The notes beneath the pieces were generated by a model. That model had not been told where the DNA came from. It did not search any database and was given only the letters and a program-made list of their open reading frames with translations. DNA of 6,518 bases from JADHUC01 sp964617665 (GTDB taxonomy: Bacteria; Planctomycetota; Planctomycetia; Pirellulales; Pirellulaceae). Position numbers and translations under genes: made by a program. Positions 1-4,872 of this stretch are shown here, piece by piece; positions within the stretch are counted from its first letter, which is position 1; every line of letters starts with the position of its first letter. The DNA is taken from positions 1 to 6,518 of the forward strand of contig CAZUAH010000712.1 in the NCBI GenBank assembly GCA_964617665.1, read 5' to 3'.

Positions 1-561
1 ATCACGCACATAGGCAACAAACGAGTCTTCGGGTCGTTCCTTCGTGCCCGTGGGCAAGGGCATTACCTTGACTCGCTTATGAAAGGAAAACCGTGTTCCG
101 TCGCCAAGGCCAACACGTTGCGTTTCGGCATCGTCGGCGCTTTGCACAATCTGATAAACAGCCTTACGTATTGCCTCAGTTGATCGCTGGCGATGCACGG
201 CCTTGTCCAGCCTCTGTTCGGACCGCACGGCTATCTGTGTTTCCTTTTCCTGCCATTTCTGACGCCAAACACGCGTTCGCGATTTGCCAAGTTTGTACAT
301 GCCAATCGCCAAGGTGAAGCCAAGGATGGCAAGGAGCACGAGCCATTTGCACCAAGCTGGTCCAATCATGGCAACAACGAGGATGCAGAAGCTGAGGTAG
401 GCGATCAGGACCGCCGTCAGTCGCAATCCGGCCCCCACGTCGTGACCCGTCTGCGTTGGATCAAGATTGAACCGCTGCGCCCACGCCCTTCGCAAGGATT
501 GCCAACGGTTTTTCACAAGTAGCATGCCCGCCCAGTGCGATCCGTTGGTTGCGTTGGCCAT
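1..561 (-). CDS. Two-helix membrane protein with possible PilZ-like domain (3' part cut by window edge)
   Basis: The frame is open for 187 codons from ATG 561 to the left edge, so the C-terminus is missing. Upstream in frame there is no other ATG, GTG or TTG before a stop. A second ATG at codon 13 is an alternative start. Two adjacent hydrophobic helices are visible at about residues 46-68 and 72-89. A basic, Trp/Gln/Lys-rich stretch follows (91-130), probably cytoplasmic and helical. From about residue 141 the pattern GDGTRFSFHKRVKVMPL, then SFVAYVRD at the edge, resembles the start of planctomycete PilZ domains, where an arginine-rich strand is followed by a (S/A)xxRDIS-type strand. The diagnostic DxSxxG would lie just outside the window, so PilZ is an inference. 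The gene is the last visible member of the minus-strand cluster, 103 bases after the HAMP-like gene. If it is PilZ, it would bind c-di-GMP, matching the riboswitches upstream. No strong Shine-Dalgarno is visible. Confidence 0.7.
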   Translation of the reverse strand, partial: MANATNGSHWAGMLLVKNRWQSLRRAWAQRFNLDPTQTGHDVGAGLRLTAVLIAYLSFCILVVAMIGPAWCKWLVLLAILGFTLAIGMYKLGKSRTRVWRQKWQEKETQIAVRSEQRLDKAVHRQRSTEAIRKAVYQIVQSADDAETQRVGLGDGTRFSFHKRVKVMPLPTGTKERPEDSFVAYVRD

Positions 562-664
562 GAAGTCGTTAAATCCGATCGATAGCTTCGATGCGCGACT
601 GTCGTAGGAACCTGCACGTGTGTCTTGGTTTAGCCGTTCTCACCAAGTTGCGGCAATCGCACAT

Positions 665-1147
665 TCAGACATAACTTGGCTCTTCCTCCAACTCGTCAAC
701 CTCCTGGCGATCACGCGAAGATTCCAGTTGAGTCGACATATCGCATATCCGCTCGGAAACACGATTGATCTCCTCCGCGATGTCCGACCAGTAATCATTA
801 CGACGAAGTCTTATTAGGGGCGCCGCTTCTCCTTGGGCGAGTTGTCTCAATGTTCTGCGAAAAGGCACCATGGGTCCGACAAACCGATGGGTGAAACGCA
901 GCGCGCTGAAAATGACAACAGGAAGAAGCACGACCGAGGACACGACCATTGGACTCAGGTGATGCCAAACGCTGCGCCACTCCAGACTCTGGCCGGACAG
1001 GCACTGCGGGATAACGCGAAAGACAAAGACAATGATCGCGAACGTCATCGAACCCAAGAGCCAATAAAACACGGCCTGCCGAAGAATGGCTCCTTGTACT
1101 TTCGCGTCGGTGAAGTACTTTCGGCGTCGTTCCTTGAGAGCTTCCAT
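665..1147 (-). CDS. Two-helix membrane protein with HAMP-like linker
   Basis: This encodes 160 residues. A basic N-terminus (LKERRRK) precedes a first membrane segment at about 26-46. A short, probably periplasmic loop follows (47-64), then a second segment at 65-85. Directly after it comes a HAMP-like stretch (about 88-135) with the conserved Gly-Pro (GP at 91-92), the LRQLAQGE turn and RLRRNDYWSDIAEEIN. This is the pattern seen in short planctomycete and myxobacterial HAMP proteins. The tail (about 125-155) is polar, acidic and likely coiled coil. No kinase, GGDEF, EAL or methyl-accepting domain follows, so it is a bare transmembrane HAMP module that might pass a conformational signal to a partner. 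It lies 122 bases after the TadG-like gene. The start has a modest AGGA about 9 nt upstream. Coding status is well supported; the HAMP assignment is by pattern only. Confidence 0.75.
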   Translation of the reverse strand: MEALKERRRKYFTDAKVQGAILRQAVFYWLLGSMTFAIIVFVFRVIPQCLSGQSLEWRSVWHHLSPMVVSSVVLLPVVIFSALRFTHRFVGPMVPFRRTLRQLAQGEAAPLIRLRRNDYWSDIAEEINRVSERICDMSTQLESSRDRQEVDELEEEPSYV

Positions 1148-1269
1148 GAAATCTCATCCTGTACGGGATTACGAATCGTCTGGGTGAATACGCTGTGTGC
1201 CAAGTGTCTTAGCCTCTGTCCATACTTCAATCTTGCTGCGTCGCCCCTGAATCCGTTGGCCGACACTCG

Positions 1270-2334
1270 TTAGCGGACGAGCTGCGGGGGGTGACGAACG
1301 TAGGAACTCTCTCCTACGTTGTCCGTCACGGCGGTCGGGTCTTTAACGTCGGTCGGTTGTACCGTGATGTGCTTGTCGCCAGTAGTCAAACTGACTTCCA
1401 ATACCGTAACGCCCACGAAGGCAACAATGCGGTAGTAGGTAGTGTCCCCAGAGTCCGTCGCGTGGTCATAAAGCATAATGGTCCTCGGCAAGCCGATGAT
1501 GTCCTCAAGGTCATCTTTCAGTCCCGCCGAGATCCCCGTATCGCCATTTAGCGTCACTGTTCCTGTCTCCTCGTCCAACTCCAAGGCGCCACCATACGGC
1601 TGCAAGTCCTCCTCACTTGGTCCGTAGAGAATTTGTCGCTCCAGATCGGGCGTAGCATTGTTCAGCCCGCCGATATCGACAGTGCCAAAATTGCCAGGGG
1701 TATTTCCCTTGTATGGGTACATCTTGATTTCGCAGACGTAATCCCTTCCCGATACCACAAACGGCCCTTCTTTGTCATGGGTCCATTCGTCGGTTCCGTT
1801 CTGATTGACGATTTGGTCGATCCAGTGGTCGCGCAAAATTACAAACGGCATCAAAGAGCAATTCGGACCGTTATCTTTGACCCTAAATCCTGAAACGTTG
1901 TGCTCGAAGACCGCGATTGCCGAGGCAAATACGTCCGCATGCGATCTTCCAAGAAATTGCCCAAAGAAGAGCCCCGCATCAGGCCGCCGTACGGTTATTT
2001 GGACTGCGTTGGGGTTCGCAGTGTCGCCGGGCGTGAACGTAGCCGTGTCTGCAGCCCAGATTCCTGCGTCGGCCGTCACCTGCAAACTGCAGCCGGAGTC
2101 GATGTTCAGAGTAGCATATCTGAGCGCTATGCAGTCCAGGGTCGCCTTAGTCGCAGGAAGTTCGTCCGCGGCCGCCAGGGCAGCCGCATCGGCCCCTGCC
2201 TGGGCCTGCGACCGCATGAACGTAATGTAGCCTACGTCGATCGCGAACGCTCCCATACCCAGCAACACCGGCAGAAGTATGGCGACCATGACGACTACAT
2301 TTCCCTTTCGCTTGACTCTACGTCTGCGTGTCAT
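1270..2334 (-). CDS. TadG-like pseudopilin/pilus-assembly protein
   Basis: This encodes 354 residues from ATG 2334. The frame is open further upstream to 2490, but this start is preferred for three reasons: GGAGG lies 8 nt before it, it avoids overlap with the TadE-like gene, and the protein then begins with the expected basic leader. MTRRRRVKRKG is followed by one hydrophobic helix (about 12-33) and then FMRSQAQAGADAAALAAADELP, the hallmark of the TadE/G-like (Tad) N-terminal domain. At the prepilin-type site KG|NVVVM the Glu usual at +5 is replaced by Met. The rest (about 60-354) is exported and polar, with planctomycete-type blocks such as NFGTVDIGG and LNGDTGISAG, and no recognised von Willebrand A domain. 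TadG proteins are minor membrane-anchored parts of Flp/Tad pilus systems. It follows the TadE-like gene by 37 bases, suggesting an operon. Confidence 0.88.
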   Translation of the reverse strand: MTRRRRVKRKGNVVVMVAILLPVLLGMGAFAIDVGYITFMRSQAQAGADAAALAAADELPATKATLDCIALRYATLNIDSGCSLQVTADAGIWAADTATFTPGDTANPNAVQITVRRPDAGLFFGQFLGRSHADVFASAIAVFEHNVSGFRVKDNGPNCSLMPFVILRDHWIDQIVNQNGTDEWTHDKEGPFVVSGRDYVCEIKMYPYKGNTPGNFGTVDIGGLNNATPDLERQILYGPSEEDLQPYGGALELDEETGTVTLNGDTGISAGLKDDLEDIIGLPRTIMLYDHATDSGDTTYYRIVAFVGVTVLEVSLTTGDKHITVQPTDVKDPTAVTDNVGESSYVRHPPQLVR

Positions 2335-2342
2335 GGAACGTG

Positions 2343-2347
2343 CCTCC
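2343..2347 (-). promoter_or_regulatory. Shine-Dalgarno deciding the TadG-like start
   Basis: GGAGG on the minus strand lies 8 nt before ATG 2334. This supports that start over the upstream in-frame ATGs at 2349 and 2490; the first G of the motif is itself the last base of ATG 2349. Confidence 0.7.
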
Positions 2348-2371
2348 ATTGAGATAAGGGGAAAATCTTCG

Positions 2372-2836
2372 TTACTTGTATCGCTGCATGACTGCCGAAC
2401 CGGTAAGGCTCGTAATCGACAAGCCAAGGAAATCAACAGGAGGACGCATTTGAGCGGAATCAACAGTGACCGTAACTCGAATCGCGTCACCTTGCTCGTT
2501 TTCGCTCAAGTTCTGAACCTGATAATACTCATGCCCGTCATAGCCAAGTCTCGAAATTCGCACTGTCACGGCGCTGGGTTCGACGTTATGGGATTCACTT
2601 AGAGCTTTCAGCACGGCGGCCTGCACTTCGGCATTGCCGTTTTCCAGTCGAACCGCGGCCCGAGCCCCTTGACGAGCTGCATTGTGAAGGATCTGCATAC
2701 TGTTAACTTGCCATCCAATTTCGATGTATCCGAAGACGAGCAAGACAAGCAGGGGAAGTACGAGTGCGGCCTCAACGGCTGCAACGCCTCGTCGTTGCCC
2801 TCGTCGTGTTCGCTTGTGTTTGCGTCGGTATCGCAT
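2372..2836 (-). CDS. TadE-like pseudopilin (second of pair)
   Basis: This encodes 154 residues. A very basic cytoplasmic leader (1-17) ends in RRG. It is followed by VAAVEAALVLP and a hydrophobic helix (about 18-40), then QILHNAARQGARAAVRL, the classic TadE domain order. The Glu at residue 22 sits at +5 after the likely prepilin-peptidase Gly17, as in type IV pilins and TadE/F pseudopilins. The exported remainder (about 60-154) is beta-rich in appearance, with VTVRIS and AIRVTVTVDSA segments. TadE proteins are minor pseudopilins cleaved by a TadV-type peptidase and needed for Flp pilus biogenesis. The gene starts 23 bases after the preceding TadE-like stop, with a weak AGGG 7 nt before the ATG, and ends 37 bases before the TadG-like gene. 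A short pseudopilin trio like this is common in planctomycetes, often away from the Tad motor genes. Confidence 0.9.
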   Translation of the reverse strand: MRYRRKHKRTRRGQRRGVAAVEAALVLPLLVLLVFGYIEIGWQVNSMQILHNAARQGARAAVRLENGNAEVQAAVLKALSESHNVEPSAVTVRISRLGYDGHEYYQVQNLSENEQGDAIRVTVTVDSAQMRPPVDFLGLSITSLTGSAVMQRYK

Positions 2837-2859
2837 ACTAGTACCCTACGGCTGAACTC

Positions 2860-3561
2860 TCACTCACGCTGGTAGGCAATCTCGGCCGAAAGATTTAGGC
2901 CGCTGGGAATAGTCGGGGCGATCCATACCATCTCGTTCATCGGGCCAGACACTGAAACACTGAGTTCCTCCCCGGACATCAAGTCATTCAACACCGTTGG
3001 AGTGACGTTGACGGTGACGATGCTGGGATCAATGCCACCGCGCTCCAACTGTTCTCGGACCTCAGAGACAACGGCATCGGTAGACATGGTGGTCGGTAGG
3101 GAGGCGAGCCGAGCGCCCTTGCGAGCGGCTGCAGTCAGCAAGTTCAGACTCATCAACAGACTGGCGAATTGAATGAGAGCCAACACCACCAACAAGACAA
3201 CGGGGGCCACCACGGCGAACTCAACCGCCGTCGCGCCTTTGCGTGAGGCTGAGCGACGAATCCTTGAGCGACGTCGTTTGACTCTGCGTATGCCACCTGC
3301 CCCTAGTGCGTGTGTATCCGATTTCCTTGGATACGACAGCCTCGAGCGGACAGGGAGAAGGCGATCAGGAACGTGGCCCCGTATGGAGCTTCGCGGTGTG
3401 AGTAGGCGCCCAATCGGACCCCAAAAGATGCCCCGGCTAGGTGCGCCGCAGCAGGGAGGTTTGGCGAAGTTAGGACGAGCGCAGAACATGACACCCCTCA
3501 GACACAATATGCGCCGCAGGAGGCGCGCAGTCTGCACGCCCCTGGAGTAGCGCATGAACAT
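2860..3561 (-). CDS. TadE-like pseudopilin (first of pair), start uncertain, under riboswitch control
   Basis: The recognisable domain is the last ~143 residues. IRRVKRRRSRIRRSASRKG is followed by ATAVEFAVVAPVV and a helix (residues 111-137 counted from ATG 3561), then LLTAAARKGARLASLP. Glu114 is at +5 after the likely cleavage Gly109. Three starts are possible. ATG 3561 has AAGGA 8 nt upstream, but that motif lies inside the P1 stem of the riboswitch and gives about 90 unusual Arg/Pro/Gly-rich residues. ATG 3489 has GAGGGG only 4 nt away. An ATA at 3291 would give a leader like the neighbours' (basic, then Gly) but is an extremely rare start codon. The whole stretch is open in frame, so coding from 3561 is allowed but odd. 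It ends 23 bases before the next TadE-like gene. It is certain as a TadE-like gene; the 5' end is not settled. Confidence 0.85.
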   Translation of the reverse strand: MFMRYSRGVQTARLLRRILCLRGVMFCARPNFAKPPCCGAPSRGIFWGPIGRLLTPRSSIRGHVPDRLLPVRSRLSYPRKSDTHALGAGGIRRVKRRRSRIRRSASRKGATAVEFAVVAPVVLLVVLALIQFASLLMSLNLLTAAARKGARLASLPTTMSTDAVVSEVREQLERGGIDPSIVTVNVTPTVLNDLMSGEELSVSVSGPMNEMVWIAPTIPSGLNLSAEIAYQRE

Positions 3562-3564
3562 AAC

Positions 3565-3652
3565 GGTTATCCTTCGGTAGCCTGGCGATCTCGGAGAGAC
3601 CCATGGCTTTGCGTCCCGGCCTCGCGACCGGTTTGCCTTTATCGGGAGAACC
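3565..3652 (-). ncRNA. c-di-GMP-I (GEMM-I) riboswitch aptamer, left copy
   Basis: The sequence shows the GEMM-I architecture. P1 is GGUUCUCC with GGAUAACC (one mismatch). GGCAAACC follows, then P2 CCGGUC/GGCCGG capped by the GNRA loop GCGA. Next is GGGACGCAAAGCC, which as I recall it is identical to the Vibrio Vc2 aptamer. P3 is GGUCUC/GAGAUC with a UCC loop, then AGGCUACCGAAGG and the P1 closing strand. GEMM-I RNAs bind c-di-GMP, and a subclass binds 3',3'-cGAMP. The base I align to Vc2 G20 is G, which favours c-di-GMP. The 3' strand of P1 contains AAGGA (3570-3574), 8 nt before ATG 3561 of the TadE-like frame, pointing to translational control. No intrinsic terminator (stem plus U run) follows within the leader. 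Confidence 0.88.
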
Positions 3653-3668
3653 TGTCCGAGGTTCCCCG
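3643..3668 (-). promoter_or_regulatory. Anti-P1 hairpin upstream of left riboswitch
   Basis: CGGGGAACC (3660-3668) can pair with GGUUCUCCCG (3643-3652) as 9 base pairs with one bulged U and a 7-nt loop. The 3' arm is the 5' strand of aptamer P1, so the hairpin and P1 exclude each other. The same arrangement exists in the right copy. The pairing is seen in the sequence; the switching role is inferred. Confidence 0.55.
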
Positions 3669-3687
3669 TGCTCTGTCTGCAATTAAG

Positions 3688-3693
3688 TGTATA
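3688..3693 (-). promoter_or_regulatory. Possible -10 element before left riboswitch
   Basis: TATACA matches a sigma-70 -10 at four of six positions and corresponds to TATGTA in the right copy. No acceptable -35 lies 16-18 bases upstream (GGCTAA at 17). The left module may therefore have a weak promoter, or depend on read-through from the secreted-protein gene, which stops 123 bases upstream. Confidence 0.25.
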
Positions 3694-3819
3694 GCTCTTT
3701 GCGGCGGCGATTAGCCTCTCTACCTCAGGCTCTTAATGCTACCGCAGAACGGCCCATATCAACGGTGGTGCCTCCGTGCGAATGACCGTCGATACTGCCA
3801 TCTGCCACGGTCGCGTTGT

Positions 3820-4431
3820 TCAGTCGTGTCGGACGACGAATCGGTCGGTCGTGTCTCTGAAGACGAGGCCCGCCGACGAGTAGTAGCGGACCTCCTTCAA
3901 CACGAGGGTCTCGACCCGATTCGCGGCATAGTGGACACTCGATTTTGCTTGGGAGTTATTTGGCGAGTACCCCACCAGGCTGGCTCCGGAGCAAGACAGG
4001 CTCGTCCTCAAGTCGCCTTCTCCGCCAAACTCGCCAAAACTCGAGGAGTTTCCGTTTGTGACTTCGAACAACAGCCCGCCTTCCAGCAGGCTCATCTTGG
4101 TCGTCCACCGGATCGTTTCGTTGGGATAACGAAGTACCCCCGAGGCACTTGAGGTTGCGTGGCTGACGGCTTGCTCGCCGACCCACACCTGAAGCTGGAG
4201 CCCGCCGGGAGCAAAGACGGGCAGCGTCTTGTGATTCAGCGCGAGTGAAGCCTGCACCGATTCCGTACTGATCGAACAAGTGATTTGGGGCGCGCCGTTG
4301 TCTGCCTTCGGTTGCCTGACAATCAGTTCCCAGTCTTCCTCGACCCGGATTACATCCGATGCCTCGGCAGCACATGCGATGCCCAGCGTCACCACCAATG
4401 CGGCGGCCGGATAGTGTAAAGTGTGTCTCAT
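3820..4431 (-). CDS. Small secreted protein of unknown function (planctomycete-type)
   Basis: This encodes 203 residues from ATG 4431, which has GGAGGGG 5 nt upstream. The longer frame starting at 4605 only translates the riboswitch and is rejected. Residues 1-25 form a signal peptide with a hydrophobic core (AAALVVTLGIACAA) and a likely AEA|SD cleavage. GIAC is a poor lipobox, so a lipoprotein is less likely. The mature part starts with VIRVEEDWELIV and continues with APQITCSIS, LNHKTLPVFAPGGLQLQVW and a C-terminal VLKEVRYYSSAGLVFRD. It looks all-beta with many Ser, Gly and Asn. Cys52 and Cys147 could form a disulfide. I recall similar EEDWEL...APQ proteins only from planctomycetes, without a known role. 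Its ATG overlaps the stop of a leader ORF (ATGA), implying translational coupling to the riboswitch. Its place ahead of the pseudopilin genes suggests a cell-surface or adhesion role, but this is inference. Confidence 0.85.
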   Translation of the reverse strand: MRHTLHYPAAALVVTLGIACAAEASDVIRVEEDWELIVRQPKADNGAPQITCSISTESVQASLALNHKTLPVFAPGGLQLQVWVGEQAVSHATSSASGVLRYPNETIRWTTKMSLLEGGLLFEVTNGNSSSFGEFGGEGDLRTSLSCSGASLVGYSPNNSQAKSSVHYAANRVETLVLKEVRYYSSAGLVFRDTTDRFVVRHD

Positions 4432-4469
4432 CGAAACCCCTCCAATCGTTGGCTGTAGCGCGTGAACAT
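4428..4469 (-). CDS. Leader ORF of 13 codons, coupled to the secreted-protein gene
   Basis: ATG 4469 begins MFTRYSQRLEGFR and stops at TGA 4428-4430. That stop overlaps the next start as ATGA. Its own Shine-Dalgarno, AAGGA at 4478-4482 with an 8-nt spacer, lies in the 3' strand of riboswitch P1. The leader also spans the GGAGGGG of the main gene (4437-4443). Ribosomes translating it would unfold or re-initiate at the main start. The left copy begins similarly (MFMRYS), but this could simply reflect the shared duplicated DNA. Translation of the leader is unproven. Confidence 0.45.
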   Translation of the reverse strand: MFTRYSQRLEGFR

Positions 4470-4472
4470 AAC

Positions 4473-4560
4473 GGTTATCCTTCGGCAGCCTGGCGATCTC
4501 GGAGAGACCCATGGCTTTGCGCCCCGGCCTCACGACCGGTTTGCCTTTTTCGGGGAAACC
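4473..4560 (-). ncRNA. c-di-GMP-I (GEMM-I) riboswitch aptamer, right copy
   Basis: It has the same fold as the left copy. P1 is GGUU-UC-CC with GG-AU-AACC, leaving a 2-nt internal loop. GGCAAACC and P2 CCGGUC/GGCCGG with GNRA loop GUGA follow. Then come GGGGCGCAAAGCC, P3 GGUCUC/GAGAUC, AGGCUGCCGAAGG and the closing strand. The change of GUGA to GCGA between copies keeps a GNRA tetraloop, as expected for docking into the P3 receptor. The canonical GACGC reads GGCGC here, which might alter affinity. The aptamer ends 3 nt before the leader ATG (4469) and 41 nt before the secreted-protein ATG, so the expression platform is probably translational. The longest frame across it reads through the aptamer and is not a real coding region. 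Confidence 0.88.
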
Positions 4561-4574
4561 TATCAGAGGTTCCC
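4553..4574 (-). promoter_or_regulatory. Anti-P1 hairpin upstream of right riboswitch
   Basis: GGGAACC (4568-4574) pairs with GGUUUCCC (4553-4560) as 7 base pairs with one bulged U and a 7-nt loop. The 3' arm is the P1 5' strand. Copy differences fit the pairing: the left copy has one extra G in the 5' arm and an extra paired C in the 3' arm. Confidence 0.55.
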
Positions 4575-4593
4575 TATGGCTCCGCCAATTAAA

Positions 4594-4622
4594 TACATAG
4601 CTCATTCCTATTCATTAGTCAA
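4594..4622 (-). promoter_or_regulatory. Putative sigma-70 promoter of the riboswitch/secreted-protein unit
   Basis: On the minus strand TTGACT (4617-4622, five of six to TTGACA) is followed by a 17-base spacer and TATGTA (4594-4599, three of six to TATAAT). Transcription would start near 4587, just before the anti-P1 hairpin, so the transcript would contain the whole switch. The strong -35 and ideal spacing support it; the -10 is weak. Confidence 0.45.
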
Positions 4623-4872
4623 AGGATTTGCTGCGTGAAGTTCCAATCGCGGCCAATGCGGGGGCAACGAAGAAGGATTCTCTTGGCAAGGCGTAGGTGT
4701 GGAACAATTGATCGAAAGGCGTTAATACAAGCCAGCCGGCGGAATCAACGATTGCCCGTTTGCGACTAGCTGCGGTCAAACACAGTTAACCACATCGACG
4801 ATTGTGGTACGCCTCGCTGGAAAATATGATTGGCTTGGAAAAACATCCGATCCCTCTTTCGCGAATGGGCCT
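4604..4872. other. Divergent intergenic region
   Basis: This stretch separates the minus-strand riboswitch unit from the plus-strand hydrolase gene. No convincing gene, RNA or terminator is seen in it. It holds the -35 for the riboswitch promoter (4617-4622) and a possible promoter for the hydrolase (4802-4830). Confidence 0.6.
4802..4830 (+). promoter_or_regulatory. Putative promoter of the hydrolase gene
   Basis: TTGTGG (4802-4807, three of six) and TATGAT (4825-4830, five of six) are separated by 17 bases. The predicted start near 4837 leaves a leader of about 36 bases before ATG 4873. Confidence 0.4.

Larger units (their letters stand above)
3547..3697 (-). repeat. Duplicated riboswitch module, left copy
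   Basis: This 151-base stretch is a diverged direct copy of 4455-4603. It runs from GAGCTAT through TTAATTG, the upstream hairpin and the aptamer to ATGTTCATGCGCTAC. The aptamer is most conserved; the stretch just 5' of it differs more, with small length changes. The copied unit therefore includes a possible promoter core, the aptamer and the leader start codon. Confidence 0.85.
4455..4603 (-). repeat. Duplicated riboswitch module, right copy
   Basis: This 149-base stretch is the partner of 3547-3697. Across the 88-nt aptamer, 82 positions are identical. The differences lie in P1, the joining region, the P2 loop, the base before CGCAAAGCC and the 3' joining strand; P3 is identical. Confidence 0.85.

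Noticed and set aside
635..672. 10-codon ORF overlapping the stop of the HAMP-like gene (MSECAIAATW)
   Set aside because: Too short, with no ribosome site and no coupled gene directly after it.
1045..1266. 73-codon minus-strand frame overlapping the start of the HAMP-like gene
   Set aside because: It begins with GTG, overlaps a better gene in another frame and shows no recognisable domain.
833..1273. 146-codon plus-strand frame opposite the HAMP-like gene, and other plus-strand frames between 93 and 4592
   Set aside because: Low-complexity, charged or Arg/Ser-rich translations antisense to well-supported genes; treated as shadows.
2335..2490. Upstream starts of the TadG-like frame at 2490 and 2349
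   Set aside because: ATG 2490 would overlap the TadE-like gene by 119 bases and lacks the basic leader; GGAGG with 8-nt spacing marks ATG 2334.
3303..3494. 63-codon minus-strand frame (GTG start) within the leader of the first TadE-like gene
   Set aside because: Looks slightly hydrophobic but has no proper Shine-Dalgarno spacing or family resemblance; it overlaps the in-frame path to TadE.
3470..3682. 70-codon minus-strand frame with sequence similar to the other riboswitch-spanning frame
   Set aside because: The shared peptide (GLSEIARLPKDNRY) is the translated aptamer, so the similarity is at RNA level, not protein level.
3784..3812. Possible terminator after the secreted-protein gene (GACCGT/ACGGTC)
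   Set aside because: Only 6 pairs with a 17-base loop and no U run; too weak to call.
3547..4603. The two copies as ends of a mobile element or composite transposon
   Set aside because: They are direct copies of a riboswitch module with leader start codons; there is no transposase, inverted repeat or target-site duplication.
4432..4605. N-terminal 58-residue extension of the secreted protein (start at 4605)
   Set aside because: It only translates the riboswitch; the Shine-Dalgarno and signal peptide both fit ATG 4431.
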